A stretch of DNA of 64,000 bases from Sporosarcina ureilytica (GTDB taxonomy: Bacteria; Bacillota; Bacilli; Bacillales_A; Planococcaceae), in assembly GCF_001753205.1 (NCBI RefSeq), contig NZ_CP017560.1, forward strand, positions 2,418,001-2,482,000, in the 5' to 3' direction. Position 1 is the first letter of the stretch. Each line of letters opens with the position of its first letter. The notes under the pieces were generated by a model. That model had not been told where the DNA came from. It did not search any database and saw only the letters and a list, made by a program, of their open reading frames with translations. The position numbers and the translations under genes are program-made. Positions 1 to 9,490 of the stretch are shown piece after piece.

Positions 1-492
1 GTCCGGACGTAATCCCACTTTTTGAATAATATCCAAAACGCGTTTCGTTCTTTCTACTGCCGGTAATTGACCTTGTACAATTAACGGCTCTTCGATTAAT
101 TGACCCACACTCATTTTAGAATTTAACGATGCAAAGGGATCTTGAAAAATGATTTGCATATCTTCGCGATAAGGTCTTATTTGTCGCTGACTTAAAGTGG
201 AAATATCAACACCATTAAAAATAACCTTGCCTTCAGTCGGATCTAAGAGACGAAGTAAAACCCGTCCTAATGTAGATTTTCCTGAACCAGATTCGCCGAC
301 GACACCTAGTGTTTCACCTTGTTTTATCGTAAAAGAAATCCCGTCTACTGCTTTTAGATTCCCAATCGTTCGCTTTAAAATGCCCCCTTTTATTGGAAAG
401 TATTTCTTAATATTTTTAACTTCTACAAGTGCTTCTTCTTGTAAGATGTGCTGTTCATTGGAACTTTCGATGTCTTGTTTGATGATCGTCAT
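1..492 (-). CDS. Peptide ABC transporter ATP-binding protein, OppF/AppF type (3' end cut by window)
   Basis: This is the second ATPase of a peptide (Opp/App/Dpp-type) importer, which powers uptake through two membrane permeases. Only the first 164 codons are present; the gene runs off the window edge. The translation shows a Walker A motif GESGSGKST at about residues 66-74 and a Q-loop IIFQDP, and the F-subunit hallmark of a basic segment (KGGILKRTIG) ahead of the ATPase core. It starts at an ATG that overlaps the stop of the preceding D subunit in an ATGA, indicating translational coupling. The signature motif and Walker B lie outside the window. The D-then-F order with a promoter just upstream resembles the B. 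subtilis app operon more than opp, where these subunits come last; substrate is inferred from family only. Confidence 0.9.
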   Translation of the reverse strand, partial: MTIIKQDIESSNEQHILQEEALVEVKNIKKYFPIKGGILKRTIGNLKAVDGISFTIKQGETLGVVGESGSGKSTLGRVLLRLLDPTEGKVIFNGVDISTLSQRQIRPYREDMQIIFQDPFASLNSKMSVGQLIEEPLIVQGQLPAVERTKRVLDIIQKVGLRPD

Positions 493-1478
493 TCAGATTC
501 CCCTACTTCCTCTTGAAGATAACAACGAACAAAATATCCCGGCTCAACTTCCTTCAACTCTGGATTGGATTGTCTACATTTCTCCATGACGTAGGGGCAT
601 CGCGTAGAGAAACGACATCCAACTGGAAAATTAAATGCAGGTGGCACAGTTCCCTTTATCGTTCCAAGCCGATCAACATCTTGGTCAATATTGGGTAAAC
701 TTGCTAACAGTCCTTTAGTGTACGGATGCTTTGTTGACTTTAATAAGGCCCTAGTATCTGCCTGTTCAACAATTTGCCCCCCATACATCACCATCACTCG
801 ATCTGCGTATTCAGATACTACGCCCAAATCATGCGTAATCAGTAAAATAGACATTTCAAAAGTTTTTTGCATGTCCGCAAGTAAATCTAATATTTGCGCT
901 TGTATCGTCACGTCTAATGCGGTTGTCGGTTCATCTGCAATTAGAAGTTTTGGATCGCATGAGATTGCAATCGCAATCATTACCCGCTGTCTCATCCCAC
1001 CAGAAAGCTGATGCGGGTATTCTTTCATCACTTCTTCAGCCCTTGGTATCCCAACGATTTTTAATAGTTCAACCGCACGAGATTCAGCTTCTTTTTTGCT
1101 GACCTTTTTATGTTTCCGAATGACTTCGATAATTTGATTACCAATTGTATAAACCGGATTTAATGCGGTCATCGGCTCTTGAAATATCATCGCAATCTCA
1201 TTGCCCCGAATATTTGTCATTTGTTTTTGTTTTAATCGAATTAAATCTTTATCACTCACTGTAATCTTCCCATCGACAATACGCCCTGGCTTATTAATTA
1301 GCTGCATAATTGAAAGTGCAGTCATACTTTTACCGCTTCCAGATTCACCAACTAAAGCCACCGTTTCGCCAGGATAGACCGAAAAAGAAATATCATCCAC
1401 AGCTTTAGCCACTTGCTTTTCTGACAAATAAAAATAGGTTTTTAACTGTTCAACTTCTAATACTGGTAATTTGCTCAT
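489..1478 (-). CDS. Peptide ABC transporter ATP-binding protein, OppD/AppD type
   Basis: First ATPase of the peptide importer; it pairs with the F subunit encoded just downstream to hydrolyse ATP at the cytoplasmic face of the permease. The 329-residue product has Walker A GESGSGKS (44-51), signature LSGGMRQR, Walker B LLIADEP and the switch histidine LLITHDLG. Near the C-terminus is the cysteine-containing segment (CRFSTRCPY, then CR and C) typical of the oligopeptide/dipeptide D subunits, a likely iron-sulfur site in the family. I chose the ATG at 1478 because a GGGGGG Shine-Dalgarno sits five bases upstream; a TTG four codons earlier would lie inside that ribosome site. Family identity is certain, the exact substrate is not. 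Confidence 0.92.
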   Translation of the reverse strand: MSKLPVLEVEQLKTYFYLSEKQVAKAVDDISFSVYPGETVALVGESGSGKSMTALSIMQLINKPGRIVDGKITVSDKDLIRLKQKQMTNIRGNEIAMIFQEPMTALNPVYTIGNQIIEVIRKHKKVSKKEAESRAVELLKIVGIPRAEEVMKEYPHQLSGGMRQRVMIAIAISCDPKLLIADEPTTALDVTIQAQILDLLADMQKTFEMSILLITHDLGVVSEYADRVMVMYGGQIVEQADTRALLKSTKHPYTKGLLASLPNIDQDVDRLGTIKGTVPPAFNFPVGCRFSTRCPYVMEKCRQSNPELKEVEPGYFVRCYLQEEVGESE

Positions 1479-1602
1479 AATACCCCCCAATCGACAATAT
1501 CCTAGCCCACTCCTTGAGAATTCTTACGCAATAACGTTTGCGTTCTTGTTAGGATAGAATATTTCTATGAAACGATGTTAAATAATTCCGATAATTAGGT
1601 AC

Positions 1603-1631
1603 ATTGTATGTGCTCCCCCTCTCGTTGTCAA
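1603..1631 (-). promoter_or_regulatory. Sigma-A promoter for the oppD-oppF operon
   Basis: On the minus strand TTGACA (1626-1631) and TACAAT (1603-1608) are separated by exactly 17 bases, close to the sigma-A consensus. It places a start roughly 120 bases before the D subunit, making D the first gene of its transcript. The long leader has an inverted repeat CGCAA/TTGCG near 1533-1550 whose role is unknown. Confidence 0.75.
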
Positions 1632-1690
1632 TACCATTTCAATGATTCGTTAGAATATTACAAATTATTTGTTCAGTCGACAAAATACTT

Positions 1691-1724
1691 AAAAAAACCG
1701 AATTCGAGCATGACTCGAATTCGG
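1691..1724 (-). terminator. Intrinsic terminator after lytH
   Basis: An 11-bp perfect stem (CCGAATTCGAG with CTCGAATTCGG, loop of five) at 1698-1724 is followed on the minus strand by seven T (1691-1697). It lies ten bases after the lytH stop. Confidence 0.9.
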
Positions 1725-1733
1725 TCTGTATTC

Positions 1734-2726
1734 CTATTGAGTACCTTCTCTATCCTGTCGTTCCCATATTCTTAAGTAAGGATACGGGTCAAACGCCCAC
1801 TCTACTCTGCCATTGTATTTATACATCCCGTAATGGAGATGAGGTGGGAAACGTCCCGATGTACCTTCTTTCCCATACCCTGAACTGCCAACATATCCGA
1901 TAATGTCACCCGGTTCGACAATACTTCCTTCTTTAAACTCTTTATTGAACGATGATAAATGTGCATAATAATGGTAGGTATTATGCATATCTCGAATTCC
2001 AACACGCCATCCGCCGTATTCATTCCAGCCCATTATTTCGATTACTCCATAAGAAACCGAGCGAACTGGTACTCCGTAACCTGCAAATATGTCAGTTCCC
2101 TCATGAATTCGACGCCCTCCCCAACCGCGACTCGCCCCCCAAGTTCCACGGTAACTATAATGAGATCGAACTGGCAAAGGAAAAGCTCTTTTATCAAGCG
2201 CATTCGTCTCGAAATATTCATATATTTTAGCAATCGTCATAATTTGATGAACCGTTTCTTTTTTGTCATAGTAATCCATTAATGCTTGTTGTATTCCTTT
2301 TTCTGTATGCGAATAAGCATGTAAATACTCGGACAAAGTGTACATAATATCATCAGGACTATTAGAACTTGCAAAGCCGTCCCCATCGCCATCTTTTCCA
2401 ATCCCGCCAAAATAAGCAATTGAAAATGGAGATTGATCTTCATAATGGGGATTATGAACCCCAGCCCAAATATGCGGAGGTAAATTCATAGCGACTGGCT
2501 CTTCTCTTCGTTCAAGATCAGATCTCACTTCTTGGATATTTCGCTCGAACTGGTCGATTGCTGCTAAATAAAACCAAGGGACCTCAATGCTTGAATATTT
2601 CATGTAATAATCCATTCGATCTGCCAGGATTTCTTCTCTTGTCTTTTCGTTTTCAGCATGAACCGGGATCAAGAAAACAAAACTAACGCAAAACGCAACT
2701 ATAAATGAGCGTATCCATGTACGCAA
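1734..2726 (-). CDS. lytH: Sporulation L-Ala-D-Glu endopeptidase LytH (M23 family)
   Basis: Zinc peptidase that in B. subtilis trims spore cortex peptide side chains down to single L-alanine residues. The 330-residue product has an N-terminal hydrophobic signal/anchor (residues about 4-22), a spacer domain and a C-terminal LytM/M23 domain with the zinc ligands HxxxD (H208, D212) and HLH (H296, H298), plus HxH-type H256. The block around GWGGRRIHEGTDIF and the ending EWAFDPYPYL match LytH (YunA) as I remember it, better than generic M23 proteins. The start is taken as TTG at 2726 because AAGGAGG lies seven bases before it; the frame is open nine codons further but would include the ribosome site. 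It is monocistronic, with its own terminator. In B. subtilis lytH is sigma-K controlled; I could not find a convincing sigma-K promoter here. Confidence 0.85.
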   Translation of the reverse strand: MRTWIRSFIVAFCVSFVFLIPVHAENEKTREEILADRMDYYMKYSSIEVPWFYLAAIDQFERNIQEVRSDLERREEPVAMNLPPHIWAGVHNPHYEDQSPFSIAYFGGIGKDGDGDGFASSNSPDDIMYTLSEYLHAYSHTEKGIQQALMDYYDKKETVHQIMTIAKIYEYFETNALDKRAFPLPVRSHYSYRGTWGASRGWGGRRIHEGTDIFAGYGVPVRSVSYGVIEIMGWNEYGGWRVGIRDMHNTYHYYAHLSSFNKEFKEGSIVEPGDIIGYVGSSGYGKEGTSGRFPPHLHYGMYKYNGRVEWAFDPYPYLRIWERQDREGTQ

Positions 2727-2810
2727 AACAATACCTCCTTCTCGATACGTCAAATAGTTTCCCCTGTTCGACTTTTTTTATAATCCTGTTTGTTAAAGAT
2801 CTGCTCCAAA

Positions 2811-2843
2811 TAAAAAAACTTCATCCTTTTTTTAGGACGAAGT
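2811..2843 (-). terminator. Intrinsic terminator after the YqkE-like gene
   Basis: Minus-strand stem ACTTCGTCC / GGATGAAGT (one G-T pair) at 2818-2843 followed by TTTTTTTA (2811-2817). It closes the transcript carrying the gene ending at 2862. Confidence 0.85.
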
Positions 2844-2861
2844 GTTGAAATGGAAAATCAG

Positions 2862-3104
2862 TTAAAATTTTGAACCGATATCGCCATATTCATTGAGCAA
2901 TTCTTCAAACGTTTTATTTTTTTCTCTTTCTTTTCGTTCAAGTCGAATTTGCTCTTGTCTTTGTTCTTCTTTTTTCTTTTCAACTTGTGCCAATTCTTTT
3001 TTCGCTTCTTTTAATTTGGACAAGACGTCTTCATTTAGCGCATCTGATATACTCAATGATGAATCTTGATTTGCTTTGCGCTGATGATGCTTATTTTTCT
3101 TCAT
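2862..3104 (-). CDS. yqkE: YqkE family small charged protein (DUF3886)
   Basis: An 80-residue, highly charged protein. Residues about 24-65 are rich in K, E, Q and R in a heptad-like pattern ([18 protein letters not shown]), indicating a coiled coil, and it ends with the family hallmark [11 protein letters not shown]. It matches the Bacillus YqkE family (DUF3886), whose function is unknown to me. It follows the thiolase by 17 bases and shares its direction, so it may be co-transcribed. A YqkD homologue lies about 2.2 kb away on the other strand; in B. subtilis yqkD and yqkE are neighbours, so this is probably a rearranged remnant of that locus. Confidence 0.75.
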   Translation of the reverse strand: MKKNKHHQRKANQDSSLSISDALNEDVLSKLKEAKKELAQVEKKKEEQRQEQIRLERKEREKNKTFEELLNEYGDIGSKF

Positions 3105-3121
3105 CTATATCCCTCTTTCAT

Positions 3122-4306
3122 CTATGGTCTAGTGACAATCGTCGCGACCCCTTGGCCCCCACCAATACAAAGTGTCGCAAGACCTGCTTTCACATCACGA
3201 CGCTTCATTTCATGGAGTAAAGTGACAAGAATTCTTGCACCACTTGCACCTATTGGATGGCCAAGTGCAATTGCACCACCGTTTACATTTAATTTTTCGT
3301 GATTAAAACTAAGTTCTTTATCAACAGCAATCGATTGTGCAGCAAATGCTTCATTTGCTTCGACTAGGTCAATCTCACTGAGGGACATGTTTGAACGTTC
3401 CAAAACATTTTTCACTGCTTGAACAGGACCGATTCCCATAAGGGAAGGATTTACTCCAGCGCCAGCATTTGCAACAATTGTTGCGAGCGGCGTGACACCT
3501 AGCTCATCTGCTTTCTTTTTCGACATAATGACAAAAGCAGCCGCGCCGTCATTAATGCCAGATGCATTTCCAGCAGTGACGCTGCCATCTCGTTTAAACG
3601 CTGGACGTAATTTGCCTAATTGTTCAGCCGTTGTCCCTTGACGAACATATTCATCCGTTTTGAATATTTTTGGTTCTCCGCTACGTTGCGGTATTTCAAC
3701 TGCCACAATTTCCTCTTCAAATTTCCCTGCTTCTATTGCTCTGAAGGCTCTCTCTTGTGAACGTGCAGCAAATTTATCTTGTTCTTCCCGTGATATGGAA
3801 TAACGGTCACATAAATTTTCTGCGGTTGTCCCCATATGATAATCATTAAATGCACACCATAAACCATCAGAAATCAAACTGTCAATTATTTTTTGATCGC
3901 CCATTTTAAATCCTTCACGACCATTTTTCAGTAAATATGGCGCTTGGCTCATATTTTCCATACCACCGGCAACAATTATATGTGCATCCCCCGCTACAAT
4001 TGCTTGATGTGCTAAATGAACGGCTTTCAAACCAGAGCCGCACACCTTATTAATAGTCATCGCCGGGATTGTTTCCGGTAACCCAGCTTTAATACATGCT
4101 TGTCTAGATGGATTTTGTCCAATCCCTGCCTGTAAAACATTCCCCATAATGACCTCATCTACTTGGTCTGCCGCAACCCCTGCCCTGTTTAAGGCTTCTT
4201 GAATGACCGTTGCGCCTAGTTCTACCGTCGAAACGTCTTTTAAAGAACCTAAAAATGATCCGATTGCAGTTCGTACCGCACTTACGATAACGACTTCTTT
4301 TGTCAT
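3122..4306 (-). CDS. Acetyl-CoA C-acetyltransferase (thiolase)
   Basis: Cytoplasmic thiolase II/I family enzyme that condenses two acetyl-CoA to acetoacetyl-CoA or cleaves 3-ketoacyl-CoA. The 394-residue protein has the three catalytic residues in place: acyl-carrying C89 in NKVCGSG, H350 in GHPIGASG and base C380 in CIGGGQG. Length and the sequence RTAIGSFLG at the N-terminus are typical of biosynthetic-type acetyl-CoA acetyltransferases. I chose ATG 4306, which has GGGGGG eight bases upstream; the open frame extends 19 codons further with no good ribosome site. It diverges from the HMG-CoA lyase gene, suggesting a shared role in leucine/ketone-body carbon metabolism (HMG-CoA lyase releases acetoacetate and acetyl-CoA), but this is inference. 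Paralogues in Bacillus (mmgA, yhfS) prevent a firm symbol. Confidence 0.93.
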   Translation of the reverse strand: MTKEVVIVSAVRTAIGSFLGSLKDVSTVELGATVIQEALNRAGVAADQVDEVIMGNVLQAGIGQNPSRQACIKAGLPETIPAMTINKVCGSGLKAVHLAHQAIVAGDAHIIVAGGMENMSQAPYLLKNGREGFKMGDQKIIDSLISDGLWCAFNDYHMGTTAENLCDRYSISREEQDKFAARSQERAFRAIEAGKFEEEIVAVEIPQRSGEPKIFKTDEYVRQGTTAEQLGKLRPAFKRDGSVTAGNASGINDGAAAFVIMSKKKADELGVTPLATIVANAGAGVNPSLMGIGPVQAVKNVLERSNMSLSEIDLVEANEAFAAQSIAVDKELSFNHEKLNVNGGAIALGHPIGASGARILVTLLHEMKRRDVKAGLATLCIGGGQGVATIVTRP

Positions 4307-4347
4307 GTCCTGTCCCCCCTTAAAGATTCCCTTTTTTGAATATTCGG

Positions 4348-4377
4348 TTGCTTGTACATACACCCATTCCTTATAAT
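4348..4377 (+). promoter_or_regulatory. Candidate promoter for the HMG-CoA lyase gene
   Basis: TTGCTT (4348-4353) and TATAAT (4372-4377) with an 18-base spacer sit just upstream of the AAGGAGGGG ribosome site at 4386-4394. The -10 is consensus and the -35 moderate. Confidence 0.55.
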
Positions 4378-4398
4378 GAAGAATAAGGAGGGGATGAT

Positions 4399-5304
4399 AT
4401 GTTTATTTTACCAAAGAATGTGACGATAATCGAGGTAGGACCACGAGATGGATTGCAAAATGAACAAAAACTTGTTCATACTCAAGATAAGCTCGCATTT
4501 ATTCAAGCGTTACAACAGGCTGGAATTGAAGAAATGGAGCTTACTTCATTTGTATCGCCAAAGTGGGTGCCACAAATGGCCGATGCAAAAGAAATTGTGG
4601 AACGAAGTGAACGCATTGGCAGACAATTTGTATTAACGCCGAATGAGAAGGGTGTAGACCTGGCAATTGAAGCTGGTGCAAAGAGTGTTGCATTTTTTGT
4701 AGGGGTAAGTAATTCATTTAATAAAAAAAATATTAATCGAACGACTGCCGAAAGTATGGAAGCGATTACACCACTTATCCAAAACTTAAAAGCACAAAAC
4801 ATTTTTGTTCGTGCATGTATTTCTACTGCGTTTTATTGTCCATACGAGGGGAAAATTCAACAGGAAGACGTCATTCAACTGTGTAAAAAGTTCGTTAAAT
4901 TAGGGGTAGATGAGCTTAGCGTTGCAGACACAATCGGGAAAGCAAATCCTGTTGAAAGTTACAACCTATTCTTAGCACTACTAAATGAGCTACCGAATAT
5001 ACTAATAACAGCACACTTTCATGATACTCGAAAAATGGCGCTCGCAAATATTTTTGCTTCACTTCAAGCAGGTGTTCAACGATTCGATACGTCTGCTGGC
5101 GGGCTCGGCGGATGTCCATTTGCACCTGGTGCAACGGGAAATGTTGCGACAGAAGATGTCGTACACCTTCTAGATTCACTAGGAATCCATACAGGAATTG
5201 ATGTTGAAAAGGTATGTGAAGCTGTCACTCTCATTGAACCGCATGTTTCAAGACCGATTGAAACTGGTATGTATAAACTATTTAAGTCACCACAAACACA
5301 ATAA
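4399..5304 (+). CDS. yngG: Hydroxymethylglutaryl-CoA lyase (YngG/MvaB)
   Basis: Cleaves 3-hydroxy-3-methylglutaryl-CoA to acetyl-CoA and acetoacetate, the last step of leucine degradation. The 301-residue protein begins with the family fold signature [11 protein letters not shown] (residues 12-22), carries the metal-ligand HFHD motif near residue 207, and has the HMG-CoA lyase active-site block [15 protein letters not shown] containing the catalytic cysteine near residue 238. Size matches the family (about 300). The ATG has AAGGAGGGG six bases upstream. In B. subtilis yngG lies in a leucine catabolism operon; here that operon is absent and the gene instead precedes a YqkD-like hydrolase by 17 bases and diverges from a thiolase. 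Confidence 0.93.
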   Translation: MFILPKNVTIIEVGPRDGLQNEQKLVHTQDKLAFIQALQQAGIEEMELTSFVSPKWVPQMADAKEIVERSERIGRQFVLTPNEKGVDLAIEAGAKSVAFFVGVSNSFNKKNINRTTAESMEAITPLIQNLKAQNIFVRACISTAFYCPYEGKIQQEDVIQLCKKFVKLGVDELSVADTIGKANPVESYNLFLALLNELPNILITAHFHDTRKMALANIFASLQAGVQRFDTSAGGLGGCPFAPGATGNVATEDVVHLLDSLGIHTGIDVEKVCEAVTLIEPHVSRPIETGMYKLFKSPQTQ

Positions 5305-5321
5305 ATAGGAGGACATTTGTT

Positions 5322-6242
5322 TTGAAACGGCGAATGCTTTATTTGACAAGTATTTTCTCGAGTGCAATTGCAGCAATTGTAACGCTACTAGGCATTTTCT
5401 CGTCAAATCGCCTCATGTATTTAAAATTAAAAGACCCTGACGTGATTGTACAGCGAGAAGTATTGGCTAAACGCTTCGATGAAAAATGGTATGAAGCTGT
5501 AGATAAAGAAGAACTTTGGATACAATCTCCAAACGATTACTTATTGCATGCTATTTTCTTAAAACCATTACAGACAAATCGAACGGTCATTATTTGTCAT
5601 GGCGTTACCGAAAATAAAATCAATTCATTTAAATATGCACGATTATTTGAAAGGCTTGGATTTAATTCAGTTATTTATGACCATCGAAGACACGGGGAGT
5701 CTGGCGGTAAAACGACGAGCTTTGGCTTTTATGAAAAATCTGATTTACAAGCAATCGTGCAATTTATCCGAAAGAAAATTGGCCAACATGCAATACTTGG
5801 GATTCACGGAGAGTCGATGGGCGCGGCTACAACGATTTTATATGCGGGTACATATAAAGATGAAGCAGACTTTCACGTTGTTGATTGTCCTTTCTCCGAT
5901 TTCACTGAGCAAGCCTTGCATGTATTGCGAAGAGAAACGCCTTTTAGAACGACAATGGTGTTACGAATCGCGAACTTATTTTTAAAAATGCGTGATGGTT
6001 ATACATTAAAGCTCATTTCGCCAAAAGAAGTCATTGCAAATGTTCAAAAACCTATGCTTTTTATCCACAGTCTAGAAGATGATTTTATTCTTCCTTACAT
6101 GACAGAGGAATTGTACGAAAAGAAAACTGGTCCTAAAATGCTGAAGATTTTCGAGAAAGGTGCCCATGCAAAATCATTTAATGACAATGCTGAGGAATAT
6201 GAAAAAACTGTACAAGAGTTCCTTCAAAAATTTGTGAACTAA
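5322..6242 (+). CDS. yqkD: Membrane-anchored alpha/beta hydrolase, YqkD-like
   Basis: A 306-residue serine hydrolase of the alpha/beta fold with an N-terminal hydrophobic anchor (about residues 7-28). The oxyanion region IICHGVTENK, the block YDHRRHGESGGKTT with GFYEKSDL, and the nucleophile elbow GIHGESMGA (Ser within GESMG) closely match B. subtilis YqkD as I recall it; a late Asp (HSLEDDF) and His (KGAHAKSF) complete the triad. The substrate is unknown. The start is TTG at 5322, nine bases after AGGAGG; an internal ATG four codons later is possible. It is 17 bases behind the HMG-CoA lyase gene, so the two are probably co-transcribed even though no functional link is known. Confidence 0.85.
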   Translation: MKRRMLYLTSIFSSAIAAIVTLLGIFSSNRLMYLKLKDPDVIVQREVLAKRFDEKWYEAVDKEELWIQSPNDYLLHAIFLKPLQTNRTVIICHGVTENKINSFKYARLFERLGFNSVIYDHRRHGESGGKTTSFGFYEKSDLQAIVQFIRKKIGQHAILGIHGESMGAATTILYAGTYKDEADFHVVDCPFSDFTEQALHVLRRETPFRTTMVLRIANLFLKMRDGYTLKLISPKEVIANVQKPMLFIHSLEDDFILPYMTEELYEKKTGPKMLKIFEKGAHAKSFNDNAEEYEKTVQEFLQKFVN

Positions 6243-6371
6243 TTAACATTCGATAGCTATAGATTAGCCAAGACAGCGCTGGAGAACCAACAGACAAAGA
6301 TACTTTTTTCACCACAGAATTTTCATGTTATTTTCTTAGCACCTGGCGATTGAGGCTAGAGAAAATAAACA

Positions 6372-6396
6372 ACCCGTTGATTTATTATCAACGGGT
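6372..6396 (-). terminator. Terminator hairpin after yneF (possibly bidirectional)
   Basis: Perfect 10-bp stem ACCCGTTGAT / ATCAACGGGT with a 5-base loop, twelve bases beyond the yneF stop on the minus strand and about 130 bases after the plus-strand hydrolase. The T-tracts are interrupted on both sides (GTTGTTTATTTT on the minus strand). Confidence 0.7.
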
Positions 6397-6407
6397 CCAT
6401 TTATTGC

Positions 6408-6653
6408 TTATTTCTTTTTTGATTTTTTGTCCTTCTTATCGCCCATTTTATTCATCTGATTCATCATCTGATTAATGCGCTTTTGTGAAGGTTTTTGCCC
6501 CATTTGCATCATCATCATTCGTAGCATATCTTCATTAATCGGCGGGTTCTCTTCCAAGTATTTCATCATATATTGACGTGCAATGAAAAATCCAAGGGCC
6601 ACACCAGCTAATAGCGCGACGATGATGATTAGTATCCACCAAATCGTTGCCAT
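6408..6653 (-). CDS. yneF: YneF family membrane protein (UPF0154)
   Basis: An 81-residue protein with one N-terminal transmembrane segment (residues 4-24) followed by a basic, methionine-rich cytoplasmic part. The sequence [24 protein letters not shown] and [17 protein letters not shown] is the UPF0154/YneF family signature. Function unknown. It follows sirA, the same order as B. subtilis yneE(sirA)-yneF. ATG at 6653 has GGAGG nine bases upstream. Confidence 0.9.
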   Translation of the reverse strand: MATIWWILIIIVALLAGVALGFFIARQYMMKYLEENPPINEDMLRMMMMQMGQKPSQKRINQMMNQMNKMGDKKDKKSKKK

Positions 6654-6737
6654 TCGCTATACCTCCTTCACTTCTGTTGTACCAAAATACGGTTCCATGA
6701 AGGATTATACAACACTACGCGCGGATATACTACCTTT

Positions 6738-7187
6738 TCAGCGAAAAACTACTGCTCTTTCTAAATTTCCTTGTGTGTGCTTAACAGGCTTCAACCATCC
6801 CCACTCGCCTTGTCCATTCATAATAGCAAAAAAGCGACGATCCGCCTCAGATAATGCGACGAATAAGTCAAGGTCTAACATCCTAGAACCATCACATTTC
6901 ACCGTTAATGAGTAGGGAGAAAACGTGATTAGAATCGTTCCTTTCACTGGATGTGTTAATTTATGTTGTCCATTTTCTAATTCAACTGTCTTGAATATCT
7001 TACCAAGCCTAGCCACGATTGCGTGATCAACCAATTCCCTATCCACAATATCACATAAATAACGGACTTCCTGTAAATCATCACTATGGTTTACATTTTC
7101 TTTCAGTAAGTCATATAAGAGTTGCTCACGTCCAATAATAAACTGTTCATACATTTCCTTTATTTTATAAATACTGTATGACCGCAT
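6738..7187 (-). CDS. sirA: Sporulation inhibitor of DNA replication SirA (YneE)
   Basis: In B. subtilis SirA binds domain I of DnaA and blocks new rounds of replication once sporulation begins. The product (149 residues) has the SirA-type N-terminus YSIYKIKEMYEQFIIGRE and the C-terminal FFAIMNGQGEWGWLKPVK, and occupies the conserved slot between tkt and yneF. Overall similarity is modest, as usual for this fast-evolving protein. ATG 7187 is preferred over an in-frame GTG three codons earlier because AGGGGG ends eight bases before the ATG. Upstream on the plus strand TGCCGAA (7268-7274) matches the Spo0A-box consensus TGNCGAA, which would suit the known Spo0A induction of sirA, although a single heptamer is weak evidence. 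A hairpin, ATTATTGCCGA / TCGGTAATAAT, overlaps that site. Confidence 0.8.
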   Translation of the reverse strand: MRSYSIYKIKEMYEQFIIGREQLLYDLLKENVNHSDDLQEVRYLCDIVDRELVDHAIVARLGKIFKTVELENGQHKLTHPVKGTILITFSPYSLTVKCDGSRMLDLDLFVALSEADRRFFAIMNGQGEWGWLKPVKHTQGNLERAVVFR

Positions 7188-7330
7188 ATCTCCCACCCCC
7201 TACTCATGATGATACAGACTATTATTTAAAAAGGCTGTCACACTGTGATAGATAACTCCACTATTATTGCCGAACCTTGTCGGTAATAATAATAATCAAC
7301 CTTATCTGAATTCGATAGCCGGAAATAATA

Positions 7331-7369
7331 AACAAAAAGTTCTACATGCCTGAATGACATGTAGAACTT
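7331..7369 (-). terminator. Intrinsic terminator after tkt
   Basis: Perfect 12-bp stem AAGTTCTACATG / CATGTAGAACTT (7337-7369) with a 9-base loop, followed on the minus strand by TTTGTTTATT. It begins six bases after the transketolase stop. Confidence 0.88.
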
Positions 7370-7375
7370 GTTAAT

Positions 7376-9382
7376 TTAAGCTTCAATTAAAGTTTTTACT
7401 TTAGAGACAACATTATCTACTGTGAAGCCATATTTTTCTAAGACAATATTTCCTGGTGCGCTTGCTCCGAATGTATCGATTGCAAGGACATCACCTTCGT
7501 CACCTACATATTTATGCCAGCCTAGTGATGCACCCATTTCGATACCTAGACGTTTTTTAACGTCTTTTGGCAGGACGCTGTCTTTATAAGCTTGGTCTTG
7601 TTTTTCAAACAGATCCCATGATGGCATAGATACAACTGATGCATCAATACCTTCTTCTTTAAGTACTTTTTGTGCTGCCACTGCTAAGTTTACTTCTGAA
7701 CCAGTTGCTAATAAAATTGCATCTGCTTTATCTTTTGTTGCAGGAGAAACAACGTAAGCACCTTTGGAAACACCTTCCATTGCAAGTTCTGCTGACGTTG
7801 GTAATACGTCAAGGTTTTGACGGGATAAGATCAGTGCAGTTGGTGTTCTGTCCGAACTTACTGCCATTTTCCATGCAGCTGCTGTTTCGTTTGCATCAGC
7901 TGGGCGGATAACAGATAAACCTGGCATTGCGCGCAGTGCTGCTAGATGCTCGACAGGCTCATGAGTTGGACCGTCTTCTCCTACCGCAACGCTATCATGC
8001 GTAAAGACATAAGTTACTGGAACTTCCATTAATGCTGAAAGTCGAACTGCTGGACGGACATAGTCACTGAATACGAAGAATGTACCGCCGTATACATGTA
8101 AACCACCATGTAATGCCATGCCATTTAATGCAGTTCCCATTGCAAACTCTCTTACACCAAACCAAATATTACGTCCCGCGTAGTTTGCTGGTAGGAATGC
8201 ATCTGAACCTTTAATCATTGTATTATTTGAACCTGCAAGGTCTGCACTTCCTCCAAATAATGCCGGAACAACTTCAGCGATTGCGTTAATTGCATCTCCA
8301 GAAGCTGCACGCGTTGCGAGGGATGTACCTTCCTCATATTTCGGTAAAATGTCATCGAAGTTTTCTGGAAGTTTACCTGCAATCGCATCTTGTAATTCTG
8401 TCGCAAGGTCAGCATGCTCAGCTTGATAGCTTTCGAATAACTCATTCCATTGTTGTTCTTTCTCTACACCTAACTTCGTTGTAGCTTCACGGAAGCCTTC
8501 ATAAACTTCTTCCGGAACATAGAAATCTTCTTCAAATGTCCACTTATAGTAGTCTTTCGTTAGCTTCATCTCATCTTCGCCAAGCGGTGCACCGTGGGAA
8601 GCAGAACTACCAGATTTATTTGGAGAACCGTAACCAATCACTGTTTTAATCTCAATCATTGTCGGTCCGCCAACGTTTTCTTTCGCTTCTTCAATTGCTT
8701 TTGAAATGAGTCCGACGTTATTTCCGTCTTCAACACGGATGTAATTCCATCCGTATGACTCAAAACGTTTTTGAATATTTTCAGTAAATGACATATCCAA
8801 GTCGCCATCTAATGAAATGTCATTACTATCGTATAGAACAATAAGTTTATTTAGCTGTAAATGTCCCGCTAGTGAAATGGCTTCCGCAGCGACACCTTCC
8901 ATTAGGTCTCCATCACCACATAATGCGTATGTATAGTGGTCAACGATATCGAAATTAGGTTTGTTATACTTTGCAGCTAAATGCTTTTCTGCCATAGCCA
9001 TACCGACAGCCATACCAATCCCTTGTCCAAGCGGTCCAGTTGTTGCTTCTACGCCATCTGTATATCTGTATTCAGGGTGACCTGGCGTCTTAGAACCCCA
9101 TTGTCTGAAATTCTTAATTTCTTCCATAGGTAAATTGTAGCCAGATAGGTGAAGTAGGCTGTATAACAACATAGATCCGTGACCAGCTGATAAAACAAAG
9201 CGATCGCGGTTAAACCACTGTGGATTTGAAGGATTGTGATGCATATGTTTCGCCCAAAGTGTATAAGCCATTGGCGCCGCACCCATCGGCAGTCCTGGAT
9301 GACCAGATTTGGCTTTTTCAATTGCATCAATTGAAAGTGTGCGGATTGTATTAATTGCAAGCTGATCAATTTGTTGAGTCAT
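7376..9382 (-). CDS. tkt: Transketolase
   Basis: Thiamine-diphosphate enzyme of the non-oxidative pentose phosphate pathway that moves two-carbon units between ketoses and aldoses. The 668-residue length is standard. The ThDP/Mg site runs from GDGDLMEG through [13 protein letters not shown], with [14 protein letters not shown] and [12 protein letters not shown] before it and the pyrimidine domain block [19 protein letters not shown] and RPADANE after. ATG at 9382 has AAAGGGAG upstream. It sits between ynzC and sirA as in B. subtilis, but is flanked by terminators on both sides and so is likely its own transcript. Confidence 0.97.
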   Translation of the reverse strand: MTQQIDQLAINTIRTLSIDAIEKAKSGHPGLPMGAAPMAYTLWAKHMHHNPSNPQWFNRDRFVLSAGHGSMLLYSLLHLSGYNLPMEEIKNFRQWGSKTPGHPEYRYTDGVEATTGPLGQGIGMAVGMAMAEKHLAAKYNKPNFDIVDHYTYALCGDGDLMEGVAAEAISLAGHLQLNKLIVLYDSNDISLDGDLDMSFTENIQKRFESYGWNYIRVEDGNNVGLISKAIEEAKENVGGPTMIEIKTVIGYGSPNKSGSSASHGAPLGEDEMKLTKDYYKWTFEEDFYVPEEVYEGFREATTKLGVEKEQQWNELFESYQAEHADLATELQDAIAGKLPENFDDILPKYEEGTSLATRAASGDAINAIAEVVPALFGGSADLAGSNNTMIKGSDAFLPANYAGRNIWFGVREFAMGTALNGMALHGGLHVYGGTFFVFSDYVRPAVRLSALMEVPVTYVFTHDSVAVGEDGPTHEPVEHLAALRAMPGLSVIRPADANETAAAWKMAVSSDRTPTALILSRQNLDVLPTSAELAMEGVSKGAYVVSPATKDKADAILLATGSEVNLAVAAQKVLKEEGIDASVVSMPSWDLFEKQDQAYKDSVLPKDVKKRLGIEMGASLGWHKYVGDEGDVLAIDTFGASAPGNIVLEKYGFTVDNVVSKVKTLIEA

Positions 9383-9447
9383 AATGAATGTACTCCCTTT
9401 CGCATTTCAATCATTTTCTTTCTCTTATAGTCTAGACAAATTTCTGC

Positions 9448-9490
9448 GTAAAAACAATTGTAATGAAGTAATTCATACAATTGTTTTTAC
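9448..9490 (-). terminator. Hairpin terminator after ynzC
   Basis: Perfect 15-bp stem GTAAAAACAATTGTA / TACAATTGTTTTTAC that overlaps the ynzC stop codon; a second small stem TGAA/TTCA sits in the loop. The T-run lies within the stem rather than after it. Confidence 0.65.

Noticed and set aside
6243-6371. Possible third copy of the AGCTT-type intergenic element (CTAGCCTCAATCGCCAGGTGCT on the minus strand)
   Set aside because: Only the first ~22 bases resemble the other elements; too degenerate to call as a repeat.
7236-7252. Near-palindrome CTGTCACA-C-TGTGATAG upstream of sirA
   Set aside because: One mismatch, no matching known operator, and no second copy; could be chance.
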